Part shown: piece by piece, positions 16,594-25,664 of the stretch
Layout of the letters: each line of letters begins with the position of its first letter
Position numbering within the stretch: position 1 is the first letter of the stretch
Assembly: GCA_018003035.1 (NCBI GenBank)
Contig: JAGNEX010000004.1
Coordinates: 64,651-128,650 of the forward strand
Direction: 5' to 3'
DNA: 64,000 bases
From: Acidimicrobiia bacterium
GTDB lineage: Bacteria > Actinomycetota > Acidimicrobiia > IMCC26256 > JAGNEX01
Made by a program: the position numbers and the translations under genes
The notes under the pieces: generated by a model
The model's database searches: none
What the model saw: only the letters and a program-made list of their open reading frames with translations
What the model was told of the DNA's origin: nothing

Positions 16594-16896
16594 GTGCCCG
16601 CTGCTCTCGATCTTCTCAGCCAGATGCAGGCCGCCCAGCTCGCAGATGGAGCTCTCTCTTCCTGTTCCAATGCATTGACGACGCACTTGGCAGCGATCAA
16701 CGATGCCGTTGAGGTGGCCCTCGCCGAGCTGGCGGGCCAAGTCGTCGAACGCGTTGATCGCCTGATCGACGACAGTCGGTCCATGGCTACCCGCGCCCGC
16801 TTCACTTGCGAGACCGAGCGAGCAATGATTCAAGCCCGCCTGGTAGCGGCTCAAGCGGCCGCTGTCTCCTCGGGAGTCGTCATCGGATTTGGTTGA
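16594..16896 (+). CDS. Small helical protein downstream of WXG100 gene (unknown function)
   Basis: A 100-residue protein, predicted almost entirely helical and rich in Ala, Leu and Glu, with no transmembrane segment and a Gly-rich end (SSGVVIGFG). The GTG at 16594 has AGGAGG seven bases upstream, better than the TTG at 16576. Its size, helicity and place after a WXG100 gene suggest a partner or substrate in the same pathway, but it has no clear WXG turn of its own. A partner role is inference only. Confidence 0.6.
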   Translation: MPAALDLLSQMQAAQLADGALSSCSNALTTHLAAINDAVEVALAELAGQVVERVDRLIDDSRSMATRARFTCETERAMIQARLVAAQAAAVSSGVVIGFG

Positions 16897-16981
16897 TCTG
16901 GTCGCGTCGGCACCACAACCCGCAAGCACACCCGAGCGGGCACCGATCGCCGTTGACACCCTTCGCTGGGCCGGCGACCAT

Positions 16982-18283
16982 CTACTGAGTTCCGTTCACG
17001 GCTGCGCCGTTCGACGCTGAGCCGTTTGACGCTGAGCCGTTTTGGAGCACGCCGTTGCCCGGACGGGGCTGTTCTGGCGCCGGCTCGGCACTGGGCTCGA
17101 TAACCCCACCCGCCACCGCCGTTGGCTGCACAAACCCTGCCGCGATCAGATCGCTGACCGGAATCCGCCACGGACCAACGGCCTCAGGATCTGCCGTTGC
17201 AGTCCGGAACGCGTTAGGGAACCGGCCCTGGTGCAGTGCCCTTCGCAGAGCGCTCGGCGCAATCCCACATCGATCGACCGCCTCTGCGACGCTCATCGTG
17301 TCTGCGGACCACTTTGCAGGCACCTTGCTCGTCAAGTCGACCACGTTTCCCGACTGGTGATGGTCGAGAGCATCGAGTGACTCTCGCAACGCCTCAATCT
17401 GGGCTTCGTTCATCTCGCGAGTCAGTTCGGAATCTTCGTGAGAACCTTCAGCCACTTCCCCGAAGTCGCCCGCGCTCACCGAATCACGCGTCCGACTTCT
17501 CAGCCCCATCTCGTGACGTTGGCTCGTGCTGATCGAACGGGGCGGCAACGCGGCCGCACGATAGGGCGCTGCCACGGGACGTCGAACCGTTTCCTCTTCC
17601 GCGAGGACACCGGCTGCCCGACCTCCACCAAAGTGGGCGGCCGGTTCAGGTCCGCCCGCCGGCGGTGGTGGAGCAAAGCCCTTCGGCCACCGAGTTCGGG
17701 TGTCGTAATAGATCCCTTCGACCTTGGAGTCGCTCAGATCAACACGGTTCAAATCGGCCCCTGCGAGGTTTGCTCCCGACAAGTCGGCCGAAACAAGAAT
17801 CGCCCGATTCAGATCCGCCCGGGAGAGGTCTGCGCCCCGGAGGTCAGCCGACGTCAGGTTGGCCCCCGACAGGTCGGCGCGACGGAGGTTGGCATTCCGA
17901 AAGTCGGTTCCCTGCAGATCCGCTTTCACCAAGTTTGCGCCTGCAAGCTGCACCCCGGTGAAGTCGGCACGAAACGCATCGACTCCCGTCAGTTCACTGC
18001 CCGTCATGTCTGCGCCAGCGAGGTTTGCCCGTCGAAGAGATGCGCGCGTGAGGTCGATCGGATTCATTTCAGCGCCGATCAGGTCCGCACCGGTGAAGTC
18101 GGCGCGAGGAGCGACCGCCCGGACGAGGAGCGCCCCTGAGAGGTTGGCTCGCCGGAGGTCAGCTCGCGTGAGGTCGGCGTTCGCCAGATCTGCCGCGACC
18201 AACTCCGCTCCTGCCAAGTTGGCACGACGGAGGTTGCCGCCGCCCAAGTTCTTTCCCGATATGAGCCGTTCCCAATTGTTCAT
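16982..18283 (-). CDS. Pentapeptide-repeat protein with a C-terminal helix-turn-helix-like region
   Basis: A 433-residue protein. Residues about 12-185 are pentapeptide repeats of the A(D/N)Lxx type (for example ANLAGAELVAADLANADL), expected to form a right-handed quadrilateral beta helix. A Pro/Ala-rich linker follows. Around residues 325-385, SVAEAVDRCGIAPSALRRAL and WRIPVSDLIAAGF resemble an excisionase/MerR-type winged helix-turn-helix. The tail repeats NGSAS. GAGG precedes the ATG by about ten bases. Pentapeptide proteins of the Qnr/MfpA type mimic DNA and protect gyrase, but this link to a putative DNA-binding domain is different and its role is unknown. Confidence 0.8.
   Translation of the reverse strand: MNNWERLISGKNLGGGNLRRANLAGAELVAADLANADLTRADLRRANLSGALLVRAVAPRADFTGADLIGAEMNPIDLTRASLRRANLAGADMTGSELTGVDAFRADFTGVQLAGANLVKADLQGTDFRNANLRRADLSGANLTSADLRGADLSRADLNRAILVSADLSGANLAGADLNRVDLSDSKVEGIYYDTRTRWPKGFAPPPPAGGPEPAAHFGGGRAAGVLAEEETVRRPVAAPYRAAALPPRSISTSQRHEMGLRSRTRDSVSAGDFGEVAEGSHEDSELTREMNEAQIEALRESLDALDHHQSGNVVDLTSKVPAKWSADTMSVAEAVDRCGIAPSALRRALHQGRFPNAFRTATADPEAVGPWRIPVSDLIAAGFVQPTAVAGGVIEPSAEPAPEQPRPGNGVLQNGSASNGSASNGAAVNGTQ
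17006..17035. repeat. 15-bp tandem repeat encoding NGSAS
   Basis: Two near-identical 15-base units (GCCGTTCGACGCTGA and GCCGTTTGACGCTGA) near the 3' end of the pentapeptide-repeat gene, encoding consecutive NGSAS units. A partial third unit follows. It is in frame, so changes in copy number would alter only the length of the tail. Confidence 0.6.
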
Positions 18284-18677
18284 GGGCCAGTACCTCAGTC
18301 GCGCCCCGTACCCACGAGACAGCGACGCGCAATATTGTTTGGTGTAACCCCGCTACGTCCGGCCCGAACAATTCACAGAGCACCTGTCCCCCACACGCCC
18401 CAAAAAGGCCAACCCTGCAAGGGCGGGCATCCTGCAACCGATGCCGACCGTCGAAAGCGACAATATTGCATTTGTGATTGCCCGTGCGAGATGCCCGTCA
18501 AAATAACCTGCCAGCCGAGCTTGACCTTGTCGCCACTTTAAGTGTTCCTCCGCGGCAAAACGGGTCACGGAGAGCGGTCTCCGACGGTCCTTTTTCCGAA
18601 TCGCTACACCGCTTCGGGTACTAGCAACACCGGGCGATCGGCATCCCGAGTGCTCCGGAGTCGTGCGGCCGGGCCCC
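18284..18677. promoter_or_regulatory. Non-coding gap with paired inverted CAATATTG sites
   Basis: No convincing gene in 394 bases between the minus-strand genes. GCAATATTGT at 18329-18338 and its exact reverse complement ACAATATTGC at 18460-18469 stand out against the GC-rich background, 131 bases apart start to start. They lie 46 and 177 bases upstream of the pentapeptide-repeat gene start and are candidate operator half-pairs. Confidence 0.35.
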
Positions 18678-19493
18678 TTACGGGATATCTGCCAAGAAAT
18701 CAGACGCAAAGGCTTGACCGTCGGCACTCTTTAGCCACTCCACCATGGCATCTGAGCGGTCCCGGACATCCTCGGGCAACGCTGCGAGCAGCTCGCTCGC
18801 AACCGCTACAGGGACTTCCAGATCAGACAGCCACTGCCTGAGCGCTTCGTTGCTGGATGCAAACACGGGGTTGACGACGACGTGCACAGGCGTCAGTTTC
18901 GGAAGTGGCAATGCGTCGGTCAGGACTTCGACCCCTTGTGCGCCAACGACCCGAGAGGGGAGCCAGACAATTTCGACGTCCACACCTGGCTTCACCTCGG
19001 TTGGGACTGGTGATGCGAGGTCGTCATAGACGAACTCGGCGCTCGGCCATTCCTTGAGTGCCACTCCTTTGAGCATCTCTGCTGACGGCGAGTCAACCGG
19101 GAGACCAACACGCTCCGGTCCACGAGCAATCGCTTGGCTATCGCCCACCACTCCCCAGCCGGCCTCGGTCCAAGGTCCCAGGTCGAGCACCGAATTCTTG
19201 ACTGTCTCATAGACAGCGAGATCGAGATCTTCGACGTAACCGCCGAAGAAGATATCGGCCTCTCCCCGGGCTAAACGGGCATATGCAGCCGACGGTCCTC
19301 CGCCAACAATCTCGACCTCTAAACCGGTCTCTTCGAGTTCCGCGGCAAATGCAAAGGCCATTGCCTGAGTCTCGTCGCGACCGTCAACAACCGCCACGCG
19401 AATGTCAGGCACCGTGTCGACAGAGTCGCTGCAGCCCGAGACGGAACCGGCCAGGACGAGCATCGCCGCAGCCCAACGTTTCAGCCCTCTCAC
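18678..19493 (-). CDS. OpuAC-like substrate-binding lipoprotein
   Basis: A 271-residue extracytoplasmic solute-binding protein, most like the glycine betaine/choline-binding (OpuAC) group. The GTG at 19493 has AAAGGG a few bases upstream and gives a proper signal peptide, with WAAAMLVLAGSVSGC ending at the lipobox Cys. The body has two lobes of periplasmic-binding type, with ARGEADIFFGGYVEDL and the C-terminal AEMLKGVALKEW and DRSDAMVEWLKSADGQAF regions. No ABC permease or ATPase gene is adjacent, so it is an orphan receptor here. The ligand is uncertain. Confidence 0.7.
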   Translation of the reverse strand: MRGLKRWAAAMLVLAGSVSGCSDSVDTVPDIRVAVVDGRDETQAMAFAFAAELEETGLEVEIVGGGPSAAYARLARGEADIFFGGYVEDLDLAVYETVKNSVLDLGPWTEAGWGVVGDSQAIARGPERVGLPVDSPSAEMLKGVALKEWPSAEFVYDDLASPVPTEVKPGVDVEIVWLPSRVVGAQGVEVLTDALPLPKLTPVHVVVNPVFASSNEALRQWLSDLEVPVAVASELLAALPEDVRDRSDAMVEWLKSADGQAFASDFLADIP

Positions 19494-19740
19494 GGAAGCC
19501 CTTTCGTTCCTTCTCGCCTGACACACACCGCAAATCAAGTTCAGATTCTCGACGTAGCGAGCCCCAGGGTGCCAAACCGAGTCGGGAACGGCGGAAACAT
19601 CTGACGAAGTCGGTCGACGCAAACGACGACGAAATCCACCGTGCTCCATTATCCAGTCTCGTCGAACAACAAAGAAGTCCCCGCCGAAGCAATCTCCGAC
19701 GAGGACTCTTCAAGAAAGCCGGACCTAGGCGACGGTTCGG

Positions 19741-20382
19741 TTACAGGTCTACAAGACGCTTGTCTTGACCGAACTGCTCAACGAAAGCTCGCGCCGAAAC
19801 GCCTGCCGCCTTTTCGAGGACCGGCGCCAGCCCAGGCGCAACGCCGCGGGCCAGATCGGCGAGCTCTGCCAGCTCGCTGGGGCTCGCTAGGTAGGTCAGG
19901 CTGCGGTAGACGTACTTGGCAATGGTTGTTGAATCAACGGCGTCCGCCGCGCCGTTCACGCCATACTGCTTGGACTCGAGGCGGCTGCGCCGTGGGCGTG
20001 TCCCGCCACGAGAGAATGCGGATGCCTCGCTGCTGAGCTGGTTGAGGGCCTCACCGACCTCGCGATCGGACTCAGGAGTATCGGTCGCTGCCGCAGCAAG
20101 TTCGTCGAGACGCTTGATCGCTCGCACTGCGTGCGGATTGCTCGGCACACCCCGACGACCGCGCGAGAGCTGTGAAATCGTCGGCTGCGACAAACCGATC
20201 AGCTGGCTCATATCCGACTGCGTCAAACGAAGCTTGTTCTGGATACGGGCGATGACCTTGCCAAGAACTTCGCCGAACTCGGCTTGTTGGGCATCCAGGT
20301 TGCGCTCTTCCTGGGGATCTGCTGCCCGTTCTTGGATCAGATCGGTCTCTATTGCAACCACGTTGTCATCGACGGTTGTCAT
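19741..20382 (-). CDS. XRE-family HTH transcriptional regulator
   Basis: A 213-residue DNA-binding protein. The helix-turn-helix is at about residues 50-80, with LTQSDMSQLIGLSQPTISQL typical of the XRE/Cro type. The C-terminal half is helical (ASPSELAELADLARGVAPGL) and may dimerise or bind a ligand. GGAGGAG is about eleven bases before the ATG. It has no operon partner: the next gene downstream starts 248 bases away and the 680-base region upstream is empty. The target is unknown; the upstream AT-richer stretch is a candidate self-regulated promoter. Confidence 0.8.
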   Translation of the reverse strand: MTTVDDNVVAIETDLIQERAADPQEERNLDAQQAEFGEVLGKVIARIQNKLRLTQSDMSQLIGLSQPTISQLSRGRRGVPSNPHAVRAIKRLDELAAAATDTPESDREVGEALNQLSSEASAFSRGGTRPRRSRLESKQYGVNGAADAVDSTTIAKYVYRSLTYLASPSELAELADLARGVAPGLAPVLEKAAGVSARAFVEQFGQDKRLVDL

Positions 20383-21035
20383 TTGGTTTGGCTCTCCTCC
20401 GCTTTTTCCGGGCCGTACGCCCGGTTAGATGACCCGGCCCCGGTCATATTCGAGTCGGCAAGGCCGACACCGGTTCGCCGTGGTTCATCCGCCGCGAGCC
20501 GCCCGTCGACACACCCTGAAAAGCTGCGGACACACCCGACGTCGCACCCAACTCTTGTTGGATACCCGCCGACACCGGGTTTACGGAGCGCATCCGACGA
20601 GGCGTGGATTCTTTGATCGCATCACGAATCAAAATCGCCCCTCCAGTCACCCTCAAACGCAACTTGACGAATAGTACAATAGACGCTCTCGTGCCCCATA
20701 CAAATGATTTTCCAACATCCGCGGCATCACTTGTGGTGAGATTTGCAACATGTGGCCCGATACTAGTCATGCGCCAGATATTTGCAAATGTCGCGCTGAA
20801 GAATAATTGCACCCTTTGAGGCGCCGATAGTGCACTCAGCTGTGTTCCAACGCTCGCCGGGAATCCCACGTGGGGTGGTCAAAACGGGCGCGGCCACGCA
20901 CCGCATGCCGCGTCCAGTTTCACACTGAGACAGGGGCAAGATTGCGCTCCGCACAACAGGATTCCAACAAGAAACCCGGCACCACCGGGGCGCTCTGAGG
21001 TGTTCGGCCGCCGCGTCAGGACAACGAATAGTTGA
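20383..21035. other. Long non-coding interval, AT-richer in the middle
   Basis: No open frame here has a ribosome-binding site plus a protein-like sequence. Bases about 20610-20820 are visibly richer in A and T than the flanks and contain a perfect ATTTGCAAAT palindrome near 20777. This stretch probably includes the promoter of the XRE gene. Confidence 0.4.
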
Positions 21036-21053
21036 CCGCCACCGAAGTGGCGG
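21036..21053 (-). terminator. UUCG-loop hairpin after the rhomboid gene
   Basis: On the minus strand CCGCCAC-TTCG-GTGGCGG, a 7-bp stem closed by a stable UUCG tetraloop, nine bases after the rhomboid stop. There is no T-tract, as is common in actinobacteria. Confidence 0.6.
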
Positions 21054-21062
21054 GCGGCTTGC

Positions 21063-21938
21063 TCAGCCCCACCGAGCCTGGGACACAACGACGCCCAGGC
21101 CGAACAAGACGACGGCCGCCAGGAATAAGGCAATCGTCTGGGTTCGAGAATCCGAACGGTTGGCCATCAAGAGGCCTCCGGCCGCGAGACCTCCGAGGAA
21201 ACCGCCGAGGTGCCCGCCAACAGAAATGTTTGACGCCGTCAAGGTAAAGACCAGGTTCAACACCAGAACACCGCCGAGACCAGACCGCCAAATATCGATG
21301 TTGTGAGCCCGTTGGACCGCAATCAGCGCACCCATCAGACCGAAAATGGCGCCGGAGGCGCCGACGGTCGGGGTTCCAATGCCCGTAATAGCAACGACCC
21401 CCAGAGAGCCGCTTGCGAGCGACACCGCATACAGACCAAGAAATCTGGGGGTGCCAAGCCGACTCTCTAGGGCTTGTCCCCACAGGTAGAGGGCCCACAT
21501 GTTGAATACCAGGTGCAAGAGGTCAACGTGGAGAAAGGCGCTGGTGATCAGCCTCCACCACTCCCCGTCGGCAACGCCAATAACGGTGAGCGAACCCTCG
21601 CGCCCAAAATCAAAAAACTGCGATGCGATGAACACGACGACGTTGACGGCCATCAGAACCTGAGTGGCTATCGGGCGCGCGTACAGGTTCCTGACGGTTC
21701 GGATCTTTTGCCCGCCACGCCCATGACACTTTTGGCAGTGGTAGCCCACGGGCGCCGAGACCATGCACTCAGCGCAGACCGGGTCACCACATCGTTGGCA
21801 GCTAACCCCGGTCGGACGATCTGGATGTCGAGCACAATTCACGGCCACATCCTGCCCGAAACTGACACCCTTCGGGCGGACTGCCAACCGACGGTGAGCT
21901 GACGTCGAGATTCCCCATGGCCGGTTCGGCTGCGCCAC
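21063..21938 (-). CDS. Rhomboid-family intramembrane serine protease with N-terminal zinc box
   Basis: Membrane protease cleaving transmembrane helices. The N-terminal part has a B-box-like zinc site (CARHPD, CQRCGDPVCAEC, CQKC). Then come about six transmembrane helices with the catalytic pair Ser196 in GASGAIFG and His243 in GGHLGG, and Asn146 in LHLVFNM for the oxyanion. The start is uncertain: the GTG at 21938 gives 291 aa, but GTGs at 21848 or 21842 would start just before CARHPD as in many actinobacterial homologues. The zinc box on a rhomboid is common in actinobacteria. Substrates are unknown. Confidence 0.9.
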   Translation of the reverse strand: MAQPNRPWGISTSAHRRLAVRPKGVSFGQDVAVNCARHPDRPTGVSCQRCGDPVCAECMVSAPVGYHCQKCHGRGGQKIRTVRNLYARPIATQVLMAVNVVVFIASQFFDFGREGSLTVIGVADGEWWRLITSAFLHVDLLHLVFNMWALYLWGQALESRLGTPRFLGLYAVSLASGSLGVVAITGIGTPTVGASGAIFGLMGALIAVQRAHNIDIWRSGLGGVLVLNLVFTLTASNISVGGHLGGFLGGLAAGGLLMANRSDSRTQTIALFLAAVVLFGLGVVVSQARWG

Positions 21939-21966
21939 GGCCAGGTTGGGGTGCAGCCGAACACGA

Positions 21967-23829
21967 CTAGAGCCGGATGGATCCGTCGAGAACCTTCTGG
22001 TACGTCTCGGGGTCGAGAGCTACATAGGCGTCTGACGAAGGGTCGTAGACAAACATCGGATCCTCGACCAGTCCTGGATTAAAACCCTCAACAACCAGGT
22101 CGACCTTGCGATGCTTGAAGGTGCCGGTCACTTCGACCTCGGTGGCGTGCCGCAGGAACTTGGGACGAGCGTAGGTGGGCAGTTGTTCTGCCATGGCCTG
22201 GGCGAAAGTAACCAAATCGAAATCCCCGTCGATCACGATCAGCGCCATACCGGCCCTACCGTCGCCCCCTGGAACTTCGACTCCGTAGACGGTGCTTTCG
22301 AGAACTCCGTCCTGGATGCCGATGACCTCAGCAACCTCTGCGGTGGAAACGTTCTCACCCTTCCACCTGAAGGTATCGCCCGCACGGTCGACAAAGTAGT
22401 AGTACCCGTCGTCGTCGATTTTGGCGAGATCGCCGGAACGGAACCACGAGTCCCCTTCGCCGAATGCGTCTCTCAGAATCTTCTTCTCGGTCGCGTCCGC
22501 GTCCGAGTAGCGCTGGATCGCCATCGGGTGGTTCTTCGACGATGGGATCTTGCCGATCAGCTCACCCGCTTCACCCGGGGCACATTCGATACAACGCCCA
22601 TCGTCTCCCCTGACGACATCTTCAGTTTCAAGGTCGTACTTGACGACCTTGATCGGGAACAGCGGCCGGGTCGCAGTCGGGATCCAGCCCATCGCGCCGA
22701 TGCGGCCATCGAGATTCCAAAGGCCGATGTTTCCTTCAGTTGCGCCGTAAAACTCATAGATCTGAGTAATCCCGAACCGTTCGACAAACTTCGGCCAAAC
22801 GTCGGGACGCAAGCCATTCCCGATGATGTAACGAATGTTGTGCGCGCGGTCATTCTCCTGGGGCTCTGAAGTCACCAGGTAGCGGCAGAGTTCCCCGATG
22901 TACTGGAACACGGTGATGCCGTACTCACGGCAGTCGTCCCAAAACTCACTTCGCGAGAACTTGGGACGCAAGATCACCGCCGCACCGCTGTACCAACTAG
23001 CGCCCACACCGCAAAGCAATCCAGCGGTGTGATACAGCGGCAGCACCACGTACATACGGTCGTCTTCTTGCAGCGGTGCCATCGCGGCGAAAACACCTGC
23101 AAGTCGAGTCATTCGGGTGTGGGTGATCTCGACCGCCTTCGGATTCCCCGTCGTGCCCGAGGTGTAGATGTAGACGGCGACGTCGTGTTCTGTAATCCCC
23201 GCGCGTCCCTCTTTGGACGGTCGGCTTGTCGGCGCCTCGGCGAGCGACGGACGGACATCGAGGACGACATCCAGTCCTGGGGCAGCACCGTCAACCGACC
23301 AGACCGGCGTTTGGAGATCGGACAGCACGGTCTCGAGGTTGGGCAAGGTGTCATCGCCGATGAGTACAAACGAGGCGTCGGCGAGAGCCAGCGAGTGCTT
23401 AAGGGGGTTACCGGTCAAGTTGTAGTTGATCAGTGCAGAAACAACCCCGACCTTGGCGAAGCCAAACACTGCAAACAGGAACTCCGGTCGGTTCGTCAGC
23501 ATGACTGCGACGCGGTCCCCTGGCTGAAGCCCTTGAGCAAGCGCCCAGTTGGCGTAGCGGTTGGCCTCGTCATCCCACTCGCGGAAGGTCCAGGACGCAT
23601 GCTTGTCGGTCGTCGTCAAGATGGCCAGGCGCTCGGGAGTGCTATTCACTCGATCCTCGAAAGCGTCGGCAAGGTTCTTGTGCAGCGGTTTGCCCGGCCG
23701 GGGCAAGGTTGCTTTTGCTATCCGGGCATACGCCTTGGAGTAACGCATTTCACGTTGGAGGCGCGCATTGACATCGCTGCGGCGTTTCGAGTCCAGCATG
23801 TTGAACTTGCCGAGCTGTGGGATCTTCAT
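21967..23829 (-). CDS. Long-chain/very-long-chain acyl-CoA synthetase (FadD6/FATP type)
   Basis: Adenylate-forming ligase that activates fatty acids to acyl-CoA. YIYTSGTTGNPK is the AMP-binding P-loop, YEFYGATEGN the second core motif, and WFRSGDLAKIDDDGYYYFVDR the hinge region; FKHRKVDLV carries the C-terminal catalytic lysine region. The 620-residue length and the VLACS-like C-terminus match the FATP/FadD6 subgroup linked to fatty acid uptake. The ATG at 23829 has GGGGAG eleven bases upstream; the longer open frame to 23952 has no support. The HxlR regulator lies divergently upstream. Confidence 0.9.
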   Translation of the reverse strand: MKIPQLGKFNMLDSKRRSDVNARLQREMRYSKAYARIAKATLPRPGKPLHKNLADAFEDRVNSTPERLAILTTTDKHASWTFREWDDEANRYANWALAQGLQPGDRVAVMLTNRPEFLFAVFGFAKVGVVSALINYNLTGNPLKHSLALADASFVLIGDDTLPNLETVLSDLQTPVWSVDGAAPGLDVVLDVRPSLAEAPTSRPSKEGRAGITEHDVAVYIYTSGTTGNPKAVEITHTRMTRLAGVFAAMAPLQEDDRMYVVLPLYHTAGLLCGVGASWYSGAAVILRPKFSRSEFWDDCREYGITVFQYIGELCRYLVTSEPQENDRAHNIRYIIGNGLRPDVWPKFVERFGITQIYEFYGATEGNIGLWNLDGRIGAMGWIPTATRPLFPIKVVKYDLETEDVVRGDDGRCIECAPGEAGELIGKIPSSKNHPMAIQRYSDADATEKKILRDAFGEGDSWFRSGDLAKIDDDGYYYFVDRAGDTFRWKGENVSTAEVAEVIGIQDGVLESTVYGVEVPGGDGRAGMALIVIDGDFDLVTFAQAMAEQLPTYARPKFLRHATEVEVTGTFKHRKVDLVVEGFNPGLVEDPMFVYDPSSDAYVALDPETYQKVLDGSIRL

Positions 23830-24123
23830 CGGTCGCACGTCTCCCCTGAGGTCTTCTTGATCTCTTGACGCCAAAAGCGGCGCAACCACACCAGGTGCGG
23901 TACATAACGGCCTCATCGTATCGGCAGGAGCCTGTGCAGCACCGCAGGCCACCTGGGGCTACCCCACGCAGGCGACGCGCGTTGACCCGCCGGAGTGACC
24001 GTTCCTAATTAGTAGCAGATAACAACTTTCACCTCGTGGTAGGGCCGAGTTGAGTTCTATCCTTCCGATGGCTCACGTCGGGCGACACGATTCCCGCCCG
24101 CACACACATTCGGATCGATCAGC

Positions 24124-24678
24124 ATGAGCAGACTCACCCCCGACTCCGGCAACCGGCACAGCACCCCGGATGGCGCGCGCTCAGCGGCACTAAGTGAGCT
24201 CTCTGGTGACGCCGACCGGATTGGTACCGATGTAGCGGTCGCCCACTCGGAGTCACCTGCAGCGGTCGCAGCCTCATTGGACATCGTGGGTGAACGCTGG
24301 TCGCTTCTGATCGTTCGCGAGGCGTTCTTGGGCGCGCGACGCTTCGAAGAGTTTCAGCAACGACTCGGTATCGCGCGCAACATGTTGGCAACGCGTCTGC
24401 GGACCCTCGTTGCTGCGAAGGTGCTCAACAAGCGCAAGTACCAAGACAAACCGGAGCGGTTCGAATACCGGCTCACCCAACGGGGCGCCGAACTGCTCCC
24501 CGTGCTGTTGGCTCTCGACACCTGGGGAACGAAGTACCTCAAGGCCGCTCGGACCGAGTTTCGCCACATTCCCTGCGGTTCGGTCACCGCTTCAGAAACG
24601 GTCTGCGCCGACTGCCGTCAGGTCATCACGCCGTTTGACATGGCACTCGTCGAACCGCCCGCCGCTGTCTCAGAGTGA
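24124..24678 (+). CDS. HxlR-family winged-helix transcriptional regulator
   Basis: A 184-residue regulator. The HxlR core is at about residues 45-140, with DIVGERWSLLIVREAFLGARRF and the recognition helix region GIARNMLATRLRTL. The first 40 residues are an unstructured extension. The C-terminal CGSVTASETVCADC contains three cysteines that could sense thiols or metals. It is divergent from the acyl-CoA synthetase gene across about 290 bases and converges with the hydrolase at 24670-25491, overlapping by nine bases. Control of the synthetase is a reasonable guess. Confidence 0.88.
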   Translation: MSRLTPDSGNRHSTPDGARSAALSELSGDADRIGTDVAVAHSESPAAVAASLDIVGERWSLLIVREAFLGARRFEEFQQRLGIARNMLATRLRTLVAAKVLNKRKYQDKPERFEYRLTQRGAELLPVLLALDTWGTKYLKAARTEFRHIPCGSVTASETVCADCRQVITPFDMALVEPPAAVSE

Positions 24679-25491
24679 CGCCACCTGCGAGCGGATCCAG
24701 TCCACCATCTCGGCGACGATCTCAGGGCCTTCGGGTTCGTTGAACATCTCGTGCCGCAAGCCTGGTTTGGTTCGCCGTTCCACCGCGGGAACCCCGGACA
24801 GCCGTTCGGTGAACGAGACGGGCACCAACTCGTCGTCTTGCCCGTGCAGAACCAGCGTCGGGATTTTGAGAGCCGCACACGCCTTCTGAGTGGCTGCCAT
24901 GGTGGACAAAAGAACCGCTCCGAGACCTGTCGTCGATGAGGTCTGCACCAGGTCGTCGGCAAAGTAGGCCTCGCCGACCTTCGGGTCGCGAGAAAGCTGT
25001 TCGCCGCTGATGTCGAGCGGAATCGACAGTTTGGGAAGCACTTTGGCCAGGTATGGCGTCAACAGCCGTTTCCACGGCGTGACAGCTGCGTCGAGAGCGG
25101 GCGCACTCAATACCAAAAGGTCAGGCGCAGGACGGTCGCTCAGCGCGTAGTTCAGTGACAACAGACCGCCCATCGAATGGCCGATGAGAACCGTCGGGGT
25201 GCCGAACTCGCCTATGCGCTCGAGGCCGCCCTGGATCTGACCCAAATAGTCGTCCACCGAGGTCACGTACGCACGCTTGCCGTCGGTGTTGCCAAAGCCC
25301 CGCAGGTCGATCGCCGCCACGTTGATACCGCTACCGACCATCTGCTTAGCGACGTGCTGATAACGCCCGGAATGCTCGCCAATCCCATGAACCAGGAGAG
25401 CCGATGCCCACGCCTGATCGGCCTTCCATTCGCGCCGTGCCTCGGCATGCCCATCGGCCGTCTTAGCGATGTCAACGGTCCAGTGCGTCAT
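24670..25491 (-). CDS. Monoacylglycerol lipase-like alpha/beta hydrolase
   Basis: A 273-residue serine hydrolase of the lysophospholipase/monoglyceride lipase group. It has LVHGIGEHSGRY (oxyanion region and family signature), GHSMGG (nucleophile Ser), LHGQDDELVP (Asp) and RHEMFNEPEG (His). No signal peptide, so cytoplasmic. With the neighbouring acyl-CoA synthetase it could release and then activate fatty acids. Confidence 0.88.
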   Translation of the reverse strand: MTHWTVDIAKTADGHAEARREWKADQAWASALLVHGIGEHSGRYQHVAKQMVGSGINVAAIDLRGFGNTDGKRAYVTSVDDYLGQIQGGLERIGEFGTPTVLIGHSMGGLLSLNYALSDRPAPDLLVLSAPALDAAVTPWKRLLTPYLAKVLPKLSIPLDISGEQLSRDPKVGEAYFADDLVQTSSTTGLGAVLLSTMAATQKACAALKIPTLVLHGQDDELVPVSFTERLSGVPAVERRTKPGLRHEMFNEPEGPEIVAEMVDWIRSQVASL

Positions 25492-25664
25492 CAGCGAACT
25501 CCTCGTCTACCTGGAAGTGTGTACCCTAGATCGGTGGCTCCGGCCGGTCGGTACCTGAAGGACCCGGGCTTCGCAGTGATTTCACCGGACTTTGCGTTGC
25601 GATCGTGAGCCCGGTTCAGGGGCACGACGAACGGTGGGAGTACCTCAAATGGGTGGCATGACAC

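Noticed and set aside
17438-18139. Plus-strand frame with regular repeats opposite the pentapeptide gene
   Set aside because: Its repeats are the mirror of the minus-strand pentapeptide codons; the minus strand has the known repeat family.
17740-18260. Regular 15-base periodicity suggesting a DNA repeat array or CRISPR
   Set aside because: It is explained by pentapeptide codons in one gene; units are degenerate and without spacers.
20444-20869. 141-codon minus-strand frame in the 20.4-21.0 kb gap
   Set aside because: No ribosome-binding site and no protein-like pattern; composition changes abruptly along it.
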